Both the position numbers and the translations under genes were made by a program. The notes under the pieces were generated by a model. The model searched no databases. It was not told the DNA's origin and was given only the letters and a program-made list of their open reading frames with translations. Source: Pelagibacterium sediminicola (GTDB lineage Bacteria > Pseudomonadota > Alphaproteobacteria > Rhizobiales > Devosiaceae). From it: a stretch of DNA of 64,000 nucleotides. The stretch is from the NCBI RefSeq assembly GCF_003390885.1, contig NZ_QMEL01000002.1, forward strand, positions 124,001 through 188,000, written 5' to 3'. Below, piece by piece: positions 8,804 to 17,551 of the stretch; positions within the stretch are counted from its first letter, which is position 1, and every line of letters begins with the position of its first letter.

Positions 8804-9403
8804 ATGAGCTTTTCCCTGCCCGACCTGCCCTATGCCTATGACGCGCTTGGCCCGTACATGTCAGCCGAGACGCTCGAATTCCACCACGACAAGCACCATC
8901 AGGCCTATGTGACCAACGGCAACAAGTTGCTCGAAGGCTCGGGTCTCGAAGGCAAATCGCTCGAGGAGATCGTCAAAGAGAGTTATGGCAAGAACCAGGG
9001 CCTGTTCAACAATGCCGGCCAGCATTACAACCACATCCACTTCTGGAAGTGGATGAAGCCCAATGGCGGCGGCAAGTCGCTGCCTGCCAAGCTCGCCAAG
9101 GCCGTCGATTCCGATCTGGGCGGCTATGACAAGTTCCGCGAGGATTTTCTTGCCGCCGGTGCGGGCCAGTTCGGCTCGGGCTGGGCATGGCTGGCACTCA
9201 AGGACGGCAAGCTCGAAGTCACCAAGACCCCGAACGGCGAAAACCCGCTGGTCCATGGTGGCGTGCCGCTGCTCGGCGTCGATGTGTGGGAGCACTCCTA
9301 CTATATCGACTACCGTAATGCGCGCCCGAAATACCTCGAAGCCTTCTTCGACAATCTCGTGAACTGGGAATATGTCGAAGAGCTTTATGAGGCTGCTTCG
9401 TAA
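8804..9403 (+). CDS. sodB: superoxide dismutase, Fe-type
   Basis: The enzyme converts superoxide to hydrogen peroxide and oxygen. It is 199 residues, a normal bacterial length. Metal ligands are H27, H77, D160 (DVWEHSYY) and H164. The active-site glutamine that distinguishes iron enzymes is present (Q73, in GQHYNH), and the position where Mn enzymes carry Gln (near 144) is Gly, so an iron or cambialistic enzyme is expected. The ATG at 8804 has AGGAGG 9 bases upstream. No signal peptide is present. A weak GC hairpin follows near 9437-9456. Confidence 0.95.
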   Translation: MSFSLPDLPYAYDALGPYMSAETLEFHHDKHHQAYVTNGNKLLEGSGLEGKSLEEIVKESYGKNQGLFNNAGQHYNHIHFWKWMKPNGGGKSLPAKLAKAVDSDLGGYDKFREDFLAAGAGQFGSGWAWLALKDGKLEVTKTPNGENPLVHGGVPLLGVDVWEHSYYIDYRNARPKYLEAFFDNLVNWEYVEELYEAAS

Positions 9404-9559
9404 CACACTGACTGTCACCCCGGAAAACCGGAATGCCCCGCTTGTTCACAGGCGGGCGCATTCATTTTAACGTTAATTCACTCCTGCTGTCGTGGCATCC
9501 GCGCGCTGTGTTAGGTAAGCTTTCGTTAAGCATGCCCGACTCAACGGAGACAACGCGGT

Positions 9560-10117
9560 TTGAACGCACCGGCGCCCACCATTGCGGTTCTATCCACCAG
9601 CCCGGCGCTGGCCTCGATCCTGGGGGCAACGCTGCGGCGGGGGCACAACTGGCGCGTGCGCGAATTCCGCGACACCCGCGCCCTTTCGGCCTATATGCGC
9701 ATCGCGCCGGTCGCGGTTCTCGTGGCCGACTATGCGCTGGAAAGCGCCACCGCCGCCGACATCGCGCTCGAATTGCGCTCGGACGAGATGGTCGTCTCGC
9801 GCCACGTGCAGATCATCGCACTCAGCAGGCAGGTCGATCTCACCATGCGCCAGCGCTGCGTGCGGGCGGGGATCGATGAGGTCATCATGAAGCCGATGAG
9901 CCCGCTCTATCTCGAAGAGCGCGTCACCGCCCGTCTCCGCCGCCCGCCCCACGACCACATCGCCTGCGGTCCCGCCTATGCCGGCCCCGAGCGGCGCGGG
10001 CGCGTCCATGTGAAGGACACCCGCCCCATCCCCATCGAGCGCCGGAGCAACGGGACCAACGTGGTCTCGTTCCTCGCGCACAAGGCCCGGCTTGAGAACG
10101 GACGGGTGGAGGTTTAG
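9560..10117 (+). CDS. stand-alone receiver-domain protein, atypical
   Basis: This 185-residue protein is a single CheY-like receiver with a basic tail. D57 in VLVADYAL, S89 in IIALSR and K111 in VIMKPMSP match the phospho-acceptor, switch and lysine positions. The acidic pair that normally follows strand 1 and holds Mg2+ is absent (AVLSTSP), so phosphorylation may be weak or lost. The tail has the arginine-rich AGPERRGR and IPIERRSN motifs. The start is a TTG with GGAGA 9-10 bases upstream. The TAG stop is completed by the first base of a repeat element at 10117. No kinase is nearby, so the partner is unknown. Confidence 0.75.
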   Translation: MNAPAPTIAVLSTSPALASILGATLRRGHNWRVREFRDTRALSAYMRIAPVAVLVADYALESATAADIALELRSDEMVVSRHVQIIALSRQVDLTMRQRCVRAGIDEVIMKPMSPLYLEERVTARLRRPPHDHIACGPAYAGPERRGRVHVKDTRPIPIERRSNGTNVVSFLAHKARLENGRVEV

Positions 10118-10297
10118 AGCATTTCAGGTCTTGATGGAAACGGCCTGCCACGGCGGTTGGGGTTGGATCGCGCTGGATTCCGGGAACGGGTTCCGGAATG
10201 ATATTGGTGGTTTTGGCCGATATCTGCCCCATTCCCGCTCGTCACCCCGGGATTCATTCCCGGGGTCCAGACCGAACCCGCCGCAATCGCAGGAACC
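10117..10297. repeat. TA-flanked palindromic repeat family, member 1 (right end lost)
   Basis: This is the first of five related intergenic elements. It starts GAGCATTTCAGGTCTTGATGG right after a TA, contains the TTCCGG...CCGGAA hairpin and the second hairpin CCCCGGGA/TCCCGGGG (about 10244-10264), and continues to ACCGAACCCGCCGCAATCGC as in member 2. The usual inverted right end is not found, so the element seems truncated or is followed by unrelated repeats. Confidence 0.65.
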
Positions 10298-10353
10298 TCG
10301 CGGGCAGGCTGGGCGCGCTTGGCTTGCACCGCTCCTGAGCGCTCCTTTTTCCT

Positions 10354-10429
10354 CCGTCGTTGCCCGGTTTATCCGGGCAATCCAGCTTTTGTGACTGTTG
10401 GGTCACCCGGATAAACCGGGTGACGACGG
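10354..10429. repeat. inverted pair of REP-like hairpins
   Basis: Two short hairpins face each other: GCCCGG/CCGGGC around TTTAT (10360-10380) and GTCACCCGG/CCGGGTGAC around ATAAA (10402-10424). The two units are themselves inverted copies (outer arms CCGTCGT and ACGACGG), so the whole can also fold as one long stem. The layout resembles bacterial BIMEs made of paired REP units. Together with the preceding element it fills the 357 bases between the receiver gene and the next gene; I see no coding sequence there. Confidence 0.6.
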
Positions 10430-10474
10430 GGAGGTCTGACGGCGGGAAGGTCGGCAGAGCGCAAGCAGTGCCTG

Positions 10475-11005
10475 CTACTCGACCACCCTTGCCAGCCGCG
10501 TCCACAGATCCTCGAAATTATCCGACACCTGCACGAACTGGTCGACGCTGCCCAGCCCCACGGCGGCAATATCGGTCAGGAAGCCGCGTACGACCTCGAA
10601 GGCCGAATGGCGGTTGAGGAGGCCAACGGGCTTGCCGGCATCCGGGCCCCCGCCATCGGCCCAGGCGTTATAGAGCGCGGAAACCGCCCCGAGCCCGCCG
10701 GGGAGCGCGATGAGGGCCTGTCCCAGCTTGGCGGCGCGCGCTCCGGCGGTACGGATGTCGCCGGAGCGATCGATAACCACCCCCCGCGGCACGTTCAGCG
10801 CGGCATCTCCTGCGGTGCAGACCGTAACCGTGCCGCCATGGGCGAGCGCGGAATCGACCAGCGCGCGCGGCCATTCCCCCTCGCAGGCGAGGCAGACCAG
10901 ATGCGCCTTCCGGCGCGCCACCGCTTCCCCCACGTGGCGGTATTGCGCCTGGTGGGCGGTGACGCCGCAATCGGCGAAAACGGCAACGGAGGTCAGTGCA
11001 GCCAT
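10475..11005 (-). CDS. degenerate LOG-like (Rossmann) protein
   Basis: This 176-residue protein resembles the LOG/TIGR00725 superfamily of Rossmann-fold phosphoribohydrolases and nucleotide-binding proteins. The segment ALIALPGGLGAVSALYNAW near 98-116 aligns with the family's PGGxGTxxE motif, but Thr and the catalytic Glu are replaced. The other LOG signature GGGxxGLMG is not recognisable. It may bind a nucleotide without hydrolysing it, or act on another substrate. It follows the HerA-like ATPase gene with a 9-base gap and is probably cotranscribed. Fold assignment is moderate; function is unknown. Confidence 0.6.
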   Translation of the reverse strand: MAALTSVAVFADCGVTAHQAQYRHVGEAVARRKAHLVCLACEGEWPRALVDSALAHGGTVTVCTAGDAALNVPRGVVIDRSGDIRTAGARAAKLGQALIALPGGLGAVSALYNAWADGGGPDAGKPVGLLNRHSAFEVVRGFLTDIAAVGLGSVDQFVQVSDNFEDLWTRLARVVE

Positions 11006-11014
11006 CGGCCCTTT

Positions 11015-12502
11015 TTACCTTCTTGCCTTGAAGATGCCCATAAGGTTGCGCGCCACTTCGCGCCCCGCCGTGCGAGCAAACTGGTTGAGCGCGGCTTCGA
11101 CCGGCGTTTGCCGCGTGGAACGGCGCGGGGCGGATGCCTTCGCGCGCGCCTTGCGGGCTTCCTCGGCGGCCTTGCGGATTTCCTCTTCCCGCGCGGCCAT
11201 TTCCGCCTCGCGCGCGGCGTCTTCGGCGCGGCGCGTGAGCAGTTCATAGGCCGACTCGCGGTCGTAGTCCTCGTCGTATTTGCCTGCGACCGGGCTTGCC
11301 GCCATCGCCGCCCGGCGTTCCTCCGGGGTTAGCGGCCCCATGCGTGAGGATGGCGGGCGGATCAACGTGCGCCCGACGATGGAGGGCACGCCCTTTTCCT
11401 CGAGCACAGAGACCAGCGCCTCGCCGGTACCGAGCTGGGTGATGACCTCCTCGGTCGAGAAATCGGGGTTGGGCCGAAAACTGTCGGCGGCGGCGCGAAC
11501 AGCGCGCTGTTCCTTTGGCGTATAGGCGCGCAGGGCGTGCTGGACGCGGTTGCCAAGCTGCGCCAGCACCGCCTCGGGCACGTCCATGGGGTTCTGGGTC
11601 ACGAAATAAACCCCGACGCCTTTCGAGCGCACGAGCTTGACCACCTGCTCGATCTTGTCGAGCAATGCCTTGGGCGCTTCATCGAACAGCAGATGGGCCT
11701 CCTCGAAAAAGAAGACCAGTTTCGGCTTGTCGGGATTGCCGACTTCGGGGAGCTGCTCGAAAAGCTCGGACAGCATCCAGAGCAGGAAGATTGCGTAAAG
11801 CCGGGGCGCGCGCATCAGTTCGTCGGCGGCCAGTACCGAGATATAGCCCCTGCCCTGCGGGTCGACGCGCATCAGGTCGGAAATCTCGAGCGCGTGCTCG
11901 CCAAAAAAGTTCTCGCCGCCCTGTTGTTCGACCACCAGCAGCGCGCGCTGGATGGCGCCGATCGTTGCCGTTGCGATGTTGCCATAGCGCCCCGAAAGCG
12001 TGGAACGGTGTTCGCCCATATGGACCAGCAGCGCCCGCAGATCCTTGAAGTCGAGCAGCAAAAGGCCCTCATCGTCGGCATATTTGAAGGCGGCGTTGAG
12101 CACGCCTTCCTGGGTCGCGTTGAGTTCGAGGATACGCGAAAGCAGCAGCGGCCCCATCTCGGAAACCGTCGTGCGCACGGGGTGTCCCTGCCGCCCGAAC
12201 AGGTCCCAGAAAATGGTCGGAAAGCCCTCGAACGCATAATCGGAAAAGCCAATCTTTTCGGCGCGCGCGGCCAGGAAATCCTGCGGCTCGCCTGCCGCCG
12301 CGATCCCGGCGACATCTCCCTTTATGTCCGCGCAGAATACCGGCACCCCGGCGCGCGAAAAGCCCTCGGCCAATATCTGGAGCGTCACCGTCTTGCCCGT
12401 GCCGGTCGCCCCGGTGATGAGACCGTGCCGGTTGCCGTAGTTGAGCGCGAGATATTCGGGACGCGTACTGGTGCCGAGATAAACAGCATTATCGAGAAGC
12501 AT
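11015..12502 (-). CDS. HerA-like ATPase, DUF853/YjgR family
   Basis: This 495-residue P-loop ATPase belongs to the YjgR (DUF853) group related to HerA/FtsK. Walker A is GATGTGKT (31-38) and Walker B is [12 protein letters not shown] near 257-268, followed by an arginine-finger-like region ([16 protein letters not shown]). Residues about 425-470 are Ala/Arg/Glu-rich and likely form a charged helix, and the C-terminus is basic (GIFKARR). The substrate of this family is not established; DNA or protein pumping is usually suggested. The gene is followed by the LOG-like gene. Confidence 0.88.
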   Translation of the reverse strand: MLLDNAVYLGTSTRPEYLALNYGNRHGLITGATGTGKTVTLQILAEGFSRAGVPVFCADIKGDVAGIAAAGEPQDFLAARAEKIGFSDYAFEGFPTIFWDLFGRQGHPVRTTVSEMGPLLLSRILELNATQEGVLNAAFKYADDEGLLLLDFKDLRALLVHMGEHRSTLSGRYGNIATATIGAIQRALLVVEQQGGENFFGEHALEISDLMRVDPQGRGYISVLAADELMRAPRLYAIFLLWMLSELFEQLPEVGNPDKPKLVFFFEEAHLLFDEAPKALLDKIEQVVKLVRSKGVGVYFVTQNPMDVPEAVLAQLGNRVQHALRAYTPKEQRAVRAAADSFRPNPDFSTEEVITQLGTGEALVSVLEEKGVPSIVGRTLIRPPSSRMGPLTPEERRAAMAASPVAGKYDEDYDRESAYELLTRRAEDAAREAEMAAREEEIRKAAEEARKARAKASAPRRSTRQTPVEAALNQFARTAGREVARNLMGIFKARR

Positions 12503-12611
12503 CGGTGGCCTTTCCCGTCCGATTCAGCTTGGGGTGGATATCTATAGCGGCGGGGGTTGCCAGCCTGCAAGGCTCGCGGGGGGAGAGGGGGGATTTGCGG
12601 GTGTGGCTTCA

Positions 12612-12720
12612 CCCCTCCCCAGCCCTCCCCATCAAGGGGAGGGTGCTTTCTTTTCCTCGGCACTTCCCTACGCACAAGGCCAGCACCTCCCCCCCTTGTG
12701 GGGGAGGTTGGGAGGGGGGG
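12612..12720. repeat. pair of C/G-tract hairpins in opposite orientation
   Basis: Two hairpins occur here: CCCTCCCC/GGGGAGGG around ATCAA (12623-12643) and ACCTCCCCC/GGGGGAGGT (12685-12708). Their flanks are inverse copies of each other (CCTCCCCAGC on the left, TTGGGAGGGG on the right). They lie upstream of the HerA-like gene and downstream of the asparaginase gene and could end transcription of the latter. Otherwise the 258-base gap holds nothing I can identify. Confidence 0.5.
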
Positions 12721-12760
12721 TCGGCGTTAGCCGAAGCCTATGCGATGCCCAAGCCCATCC

Positions 12761-13777
12761 CTACAGATAAACATAAGCCTCGCTGGTCGCCTCCAGCGTG
12801 CCCACTTCGATGCCGCGCCAGTTCGTCATCGGCTTTTGCGCGTAGCGCTTGAGCGTCGCTAGCGCCCCGTCTTCGGGGTCGGCAATACCTTGCAGGATCG
12901 CGGCGATCATGGCGGTGGCGGCGGGGAGGCTGCCGTCGTCGCATTTAAGGGCGAAGCCCAGGCCCTTGTCGCGGATCGCGCCGCAAAAGACGCCGTCCGC
13001 GCCGATCTTGACCATCAGCCGCCCCTTGAATGCGGTCATGGCGTCAGTATCGAAAGTGTCGGTGCCGGCGATGAGGTGGGGGTGCGCGGTTGCGGCGTCA
13101 AAGAGACGCTGCGCGGCCCCTGCCATATCTTCGGGCAGGCCCACGCCGGTTGCCATGCGGGCAAAGCCGGTAGCAAAGCTGTGCAAGGGGGCAGCCCAGG
13201 TCGGGATGGAGCACCCGTCGGTGCCGCAGCGGTCCTCGGTCAATGCCTCGCCGATCACGGTCTCGACGGCCTTGCGCACCCGCTTTTGAACTTCGTGCTC
13301 GCGCTCGATATAGCCCCTGGTGTCAATGCCCAGCGCACGGGCCACCGAGAGCATGCCGGCGTGTTTGCCCGAACAGTTATTGTGGAGAGCCGAAGGCTTT
13401 TCCCCGCTCGCTTCGAGCGCCTTGCGCGCGGCAGCGTTGGAGGGGGGATGGGCGCCGCATTCCAGATCATCGGCGGAAAGACCGGACGCGGCCAGCATCT
13501 TGCGAGCGACCGCTACGTGATCGGCCTCGCCGTGATGGGAGGCGCAGGCAAGGCTCAGCGCATCGTCGCCAAGGCCGAAGCTGCCCACCGCACCGGTCTC
13601 GAACATGGGCAGGGCCTGCATGGCCTTGATCGCGGAACGCGGGAAGATGGGCCGGTCGATGTCGCCCATCGAGATTTCGATATTGCCATTGGCGTCCGAA
13701 AGGCAGAACGCGCCGCGATGGCGGTTCTCGACCCAGTTGCCGCGCATGAAACGGGCGAGGACGGGATTGGCCTGCAT
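12761..13777 (-). CDS. ansA: L-asparaginase, Rhizobium etli ReAV type
   Basis: This enzyme hydrolyses asparagine to aspartate and ammonia. The 338-residue product belongs to the Asparaginase_II family (PF06089), not to the E. coli or plant classes. Numbered from the ATG at 13777, S48 and K51 form the SxxK motif in RSAIK, and C135, K138 (NCSGKHAG) and C189 (GTDGCS) occupy the positions that bind zinc in the R. etli enzyme; the numbering is identical. The start is supported by GGAGAG 9 bases upstream, although the frame is open to 13816. No signal peptide is visible. It is transcribed alone. Confidence 0.92.
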   Translation of the reverse strand: MQANPVLARFMRGNWVENRHRGAFCLSDANGNIEISMGDIDRPIFPRSAIKAMQALPMFETGAVGSFGLGDDALSLACASHHGEADHVAVARKMLAASGLSADDLECGAHPPSNAAARKALEASGEKPSALHNNCSGKHAGMLSVARALGIDTRGYIEREHEVQKRVRKAVETVIGEALTEDRCGTDGCSIPTWAAPLHSFATGFARMATGVGLPEDMAGAAQRLFDAATAHPHLIAGTDTFDTDAMTAFKGRLMVKIGADGVFCGAIRDKGLGFALKCDDGSLPAATAMIAAILQGIADPEDGALATLKRYAQKPMTNWRGIEVGTLEATSEAYVYL

Positions 13778-13851
13778 GATAAAAACTCTCCGCAACGGTC
13801 CGTGCATCGTTGCCATTCAAGGCACGGCGCGGGGAAAGTCAACAGGGGGCA

Positions 13852-14181
13852 TCAGTCGGTGTGGAGGGCCAGATATTGCGCCGCGACCCAGCCTCTCTTG
13901 CCGCCGCGCTCGACGAGGCACCAGCCGTCCTCGCCCATGGCGCCGGTGCAGTTTTCTACCCAGATGAAGGCGTTGCGGGCGATGGTCCCGGTCAGTTCGG
14001 CATCGGCGGCGGGCGCGGCGCGGACGTTCAGCACCCGTGCAACCGGCACGCCGGAGACCTGCGCGATCGTTTCGTAATGGGTCCATGAGGCATGAACCTT
14101 TGGCGAAAACAGCCCCGTTGCCGCCAGCACAATGATACCGCCGATGAGTGCCGGAATGGTCAGTCTGGAAACCAGTGTCAT
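13852..14181 (-). CDS. SH3-domain protein with membrane anchor
   Basis: This 109-residue protein has an N-terminal hydrophobic segment (about residues 8-25), then a bacterial SH3 domain of about 60 residues with the usual motifs VLNVRAAPAADAE, a central hydrophobic strand pair and GWVAAQYL near the end. Such domains bind cell-wall or protein ligands in the periplasm. Two cysteines (GEDGWC and ENC) lie close together and could pair. Neighbours give no further hint. Confidence 0.75.
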   Translation of the reverse strand: MTLVSRLTIPALIGGIIVLAATGLFSPKVHASWTHYETIAQVSGVPVARVLNVRAAPAADAELTGTIARNAFIWVENCTGAMGEDGWCLVERGGKRGWVAAQYLALHTD

Positions 14182-14303
14182 CGGTCGTTCCCCCGTCTCG
14201 ACGCAGCGCAGAGCGCCATTTGCTAAAGGGGAACTAGCGTGGATGGCTTGAACCCTTGCTGATATGCCCGTTCATCGGCCGTTCATCGAAGGAGACGTCG
14301 GGG

Positions 14304-14519
14304 TCAGGACGTCTGTGGCACACTGCCACGCGTCTTGCGGGTCAGCGCCTTGTCGATCATGGCGGTGGCGCGCAGGCGGCATGTGTCCTCGCCCTCGGCG
14401 CGGCTGGCCCGCACGCGCTCCGCAAGCTTTGCCGGTATGAGTGGCGGCCAGACCTTGATCTGCCAGGTTTTGTCGAAGTGGGTGCGGATACGGTATCCGC
14501 GATACTGATATTCGGGCAT
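14304..14519 (-). CDS. small conserved hypothetical protein
   Basis: I do not recognise this 71-residue protein. It starts MPEYQYRGYRIR and has an aromatic and basic N-terminal half (KTWQIKVWPP) followed by a basic helix (KLAERVRASRAEGED). The ATG at 14519 has GGGAGG upstream; a longer start at 14552 lacks one. Codon use is like that of the neighbours. The frame is probably real, but no function can be offered. Confidence 0.5.
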   Translation of the reverse strand: MPEYQYRGYRIRTHFDKTWQIKVWPPLIPAKLAERVRASRAEGEDTCRLRATAMIDKALTRKTRGSVPQTS

Positions 14520-14660
14520 GCCAACCTCCCGCAGATTGATGCCTTTGATCATGCGGCGCTCATCCGCCGTCTCTTCCGCTATCCGCTAACGCGGATACGC
14601 GTCGATTCAATGACCGAAATGAGACAAGGTTGCATCGGCCGGACGGAGTGTCGCACCCTA

Positions 14661-14872
14661 GATCGTTTCAGGTTTTGATGGAAAACACCCGGCTCCCGCC
14701 ATCTTGGAGAAATTGCGCTGGATTCCTGCAATAAATGCCGGAATGACAATGGTGGCTTTGGCCGATACCTGCCCTATTCCCGCCTGTCACCCCGGGATTT
14801 ATTCCCGGGGTCCAGACCGAACCCGCCGCAATCGCGGGAGTCTCAACAATTACGTCAAATACTGACCTGCTC
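14661..14872. repeat. TA-flanked palindromic repeat family, member 2
   Basis: This is a 212-bp element between two TA dinucleotides (14659-14660 and 14873-14874). The head GATCGTTTCAGGTTTTGATGG and the tail (ending GACCTGCTC) are degenerate inverted repeats, about 16 of 24 bases matching. Hairpin 2 is CCCCGGGA/TCCCGGGG. It lies in a 379-base gap with the small palindrome at 14892-14928; there is no gene in the gap. Confidence 0.7.
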
Positions 14873-14891
14873 TAAGTCTTTGATTTATCGC

Positions 14892-14928
14892 GTTTCCAGC
14901 ATAGATGGTGTCCACTTATGCTGGAAAC
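14892..14928. repeat. short palindrome family, member 1
   Basis: A perfect 12-bp stem GTTTCCAGCATA/TATGCTGGAAAC encloses a partly paired centre. It sits 3 bases beyond the stop codon of the SDR gene (minus strand) and could end the sugar-acid operon. Related palindromes occur at 15726-15766 and 27748-27792. Confidence 0.6.
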
Positions 14929-14931
14929 ACT

Positions 14932-15699
14932 CTATAGCGAAACCGTCAGTCCGCCATCGACATAGAGCGTATGCCCGTTGATGAAACTCGCCGCGTCGGA
15001 CGCCAGAAACACCACCGCGCCTTTCAGTTCCTCCACCTCGCCCCACCGCCCAGCGGGCGTGCGGTTTTCGAGCCAGGCGGAAAAATCGGGGTTTTCGATC
15101 AGCGCCTTGTTGAGCGGGGTCTTGAAATAGCCCGGCGCGATGGCGTTGATCTGGAGGCCCTTGCCCGCCCAGTCCGCCGCCATGCCGCGCGTGAGATTGC
15201 GGACCGCGCCCTTGGTCGCGGTATAGGGGGCGATGCCGGCGCGGGCCAGTTCGGACTGCACCGAGGCGATGTTGATGATCCGCCCTTCCCCGCGCGCGAT
15301 CATGTAGCGCGCGACGGCCTGCGCCACGTAGAACACCGAGGAGATATTGGTCTTGAGCAAGGCGTCCCACCGGTCGTGGGGAAAGTCCTCGAGCGGCGTG
15401 CGGTACTGCATCCCGGCATTGTTGACCAGAATGTCGATGGGCCCCTGCTGGTCCTCGATCTCGACGACGGCCTTTTCAACGCTTTCGGGGTCGGTGACAT
15501 CGAACGCCACGGGCGTTACGTCTAGCCCTTTTTCCCGCAGCATTTCGGTGGCGTGGCCGAGCCTTACGGGATCGCGCCCGTTAAGCACCAGCCTGGCGCC
15601 ATGCTCGCCGAGCGCCTGGGCCAGGGCAAAGCCGATGCCCTGGCTCGACCCGGTCACCAGCGCGCGACGGCCCTCGAGATCGAAAAGGCTGGAGGCCAC
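14932..15699 (-). CDS. SDR oxidoreductase, gluconate 5-dehydrogenase-like
   Basis: This 255-residue classical short-chain dehydrogenase has the cofactor motif TGSSQGIG (17-24), NNAG and the catalytic Tyr/Lys pair YTATK. The closest resemblance I can give is to gluconate 5-dehydrogenase and KduD-like enzymes that oxidise or reduce sugar acids. It is the last gene of the TRAP/sugar-acid operon, separated from the dehydratase gene by 70 bases that hold a palindromic repeat. The exact substrate is not determined by the sequence. Confidence 0.82.
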   Translation of the reverse strand: MASSLFDLEGRRALVTGSSQGIGFALAQALGEHGARLVLNGRDPVRLGHATEMLREKGLDVTPVAFDVTDPESVEKAVVEIEDQQGPIDILVNNAGMQYRTPLEDFPHDRWDALLKTNISSVFYVAQAVARYMIARGEGRIINIASVQSELARAGIAPYTATKGAVRNLTRGMAADWAGKGLQINAIAPGYFKTPLNKALIENPDFSAWLENRTPAGRWGEVEELKGAVVFLASDAASFINGHTLYVDGGLTVSL

Positions 15700-15725
15700 G
15701 CTTGCCCTCCCCTAATGGTTGTCAC

Positions 15726-15766
15726 GTTTCCGAACCGGATAAGCGGTGCCCACTTACCCTGGAAAC
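15726..15766. repeat. short palindrome family, member 2
   Basis: This is an imperfect palindrome GTTTCC...GGAAAC with an inner GGATAAG/CTTACCC pairing, in the 70-base gap between the IlvD/Edd-type dehydratase and the SDR gene. The right end reads GCTC followed by TA, as in the larger TA-flanked family. Lying inside an operon, it may stabilise or attenuate the message. Confidence 0.5.
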
Positions 15767-15769
15767 GCT

Positions 15770-17551
15770 CTAATGGTTATCGCGCGGCAGGCCCTTGGTC
15801 TGGGCGATGCGCTGGTATCTGACGGCGGGCTTGAGCACCGCGCCATTGCCGAGCTGATCGGTGATACCGCGTTGGATCTCCTGCCAGGGGGTCTGGTGGT
15901 CGGGATATTTGTAGCCGCCCCCGGCCTCCAGTTCCGCCCGGCGACTTGCCAGTTCCTCGTCGGGCACAAGCATATTCGCCGTGCCGGCCCTGAGATCGAT
16001 CCGCACGCGGTCTCCAGTGCGCAGCAGCGCCAGCCCACCGCCGGCGGCAGCTTCCGGGGAGGCGTTGAGGATCGAGGGGGAGCCGGACGTGCCCGACTGG
16101 CGGCCGTCGCCGATGCAGGGCAGCGAATGGATGTCCTTCTTGATGAGATAATCGGGCGGCCGCATGTTGACGACCTCGGCGGCGCCCGGATAGCCGATCG
16201 GCCCGGTGCCGCGCATGAAGAGCATGGTGAATTCGTCGATCCCCAGCGCGGGGTCGTCGATGCGGTCGTGATAATCCTCGGGCCCGTCGAACACCACCGC
16301 CCTGCCCTCGAAGGCCTCGGGATCGTCCGGGTTGGAGAGGTAGCGGTTGCGGAATTCGGGGCTGATCACCGAGGTCTTCATGATCGCGTTGTCAAAGAGA
16401 TTGCCCTTGAGGACAAGGAACCCGGCCTTGTCCTGCAAGGGTGCGTCGTAGGGCCGGATGACGTCGGTATCCTGGATGGAGGTTACGCGGCAATTTTCCC
16501 CGATCGTCTTGCCGTTGACCGTGGGGGCGTCCTCGCGGATCAGCCCGTGCTTCATCAACTCGTTGACGACGGCAGGCACGCCGCCCGCACGGTGATAGTC
16601 CTCGGCGAGATAGAAGCCAGCGGGCTGGAGGTTGACCAGCAGCGGCACGTCCAGCCCATGCTCCTGCCATTCCTCGACCTTGAGTTCAACGCCCATGTGG
16701 CGGGCGATGGCGTTGATATGGATGGGCGCGTTGGTCGATCCGCCGATGGCGGAATTGACGACGATGGCGTTGAGGAAATTGTCCTTGGTCATGATGTCGG
16801 AGGGCTTGATGTCCTCCAATGCCATCTCGACGATCCGCTTGCCCGTGCGCCAGGCCATCGCCGCGCGATCCTTGTGCGGCGCGGGGATGGCGGCGGAGCC
16901 GGGAAGCTGCATGCCCAGCACCTCGGCCAGCGAGTTCATGGTCGAGGCCGTGCCCATGGTGTTGCAATAACCCACCGAAGGAGCGGAGGAGGCGACCAGT
17001 TCGATGAACTCCTCGTAACCGATCTCGCCCGCCGCCATCATCTCGCGGGCTTTCCACACGATGGTGCCCGACCCCGTGCGCTGGCCGTTGTGCCAGCCAT
17101 TGAGCATGGGCCCGACGGAAAACGCGATGGCCGGGATGTTGACCGTTGCCGCGCCCATCAGCATGGCGGGGGTGGTCTTGTCGCAGCCGATGGTCAGCAC
17201 CACGCCGTCGAGCGGGTAGCCATAGAGCACCTCGACCAGCCCCAGATAGGCAAGGTTGCGGTCGAGCCCGGCGGTGGGGCGCTTGCCGGTTTCCTGAATC
17301 GGATGAACGGGAAACTCGAAGGCGATGCCGCCCGCTTCGCGGATGCCTTCGCGCACCCGTTCGGCAAGCACCACGTGATGGCGGTTGCAGGGGGAAAGGT
17401 CCGAGCCGGTCTGGGCGATGCCAATGATCGGCTTGCCCGATTGCAGCTCTTCCCGCGTCAGCCCGTAATTCATGTAGCGCTCGAGATAGAGCGCGGTCAT
17501 GTCGGTGTTTTCGGGATTGTCGAACCAGGCGCGCGAGCGCAGCTTTTTCAT
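15770..17551 (-). CDS. sugar-acid dehydratase, IlvD/Edd family
   Basis: This 593-residue enzyme belongs to the branch of the IlvD/Edd family that dehydrates pentonates and related sugar acids (L-arabinonate or D-xylonate dehydratase type). Three Fe-S cluster cysteines are present: C55 (LSPCNRH), C123 (GCDKTTPA) and C196 (YCNTMG). The family's [11 protein letters not shown] motif with the active-site serine is present near the C-terminus. It yields a 2-keto-3-deoxy acid. The start overlaps the stop of the EamA gene as ATGA, so they are coupled. A true biosynthetic ilvD is present separately at 26010, which fits a catabolic role here. Confidence 0.88.
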   Translation of the reverse strand: MKKLRSRAWFDNPENTDMTALYLERYMNYGLTREELQSGKPIIGIAQTGSDLSPCNRHHVVLAERVREGIREAGGIAFEFPVHPIQETGKRPTAGLDRNLAYLGLVEVLYGYPLDGVVLTIGCDKTTPAMLMGAATVNIPAIAFSVGPMLNGWHNGQRTGSGTIVWKAREMMAAGEIGYEEFIELVASSAPSVGYCNTMGTASTMNSLAEVLGMQLPGSAAIPAPHKDRAAMAWRTGKRIVEMALEDIKPSDIMTKDNFLNAIVVNSAIGGSTNAPIHINAIARHMGVELKVEEWQEHGLDVPLLVNLQPAGFYLAEDYHRAGGVPAVVNELMKHGLIREDAPTVNGKTIGENCRVTSIQDTDVIRPYDAPLQDKAGFLVLKGNLFDNAIMKTSVISPEFRNRYLSNPDDPEAFEGRAVVFDGPEDYHDRIDDPALGIDEFTMLFMRGTGPIGYPGAAEVVNMRPPDYLIKKDIHSLPCIGDGRQSGTSGSPSILNASPEAAAGGGLALLRTGDRVRIDLRAGTANMLVPDEELASRRAELEAGGGYKYPDHQTPWQEIQRGITDQLGNGAVLKPAVRYQRIAQTKGLPRDNH

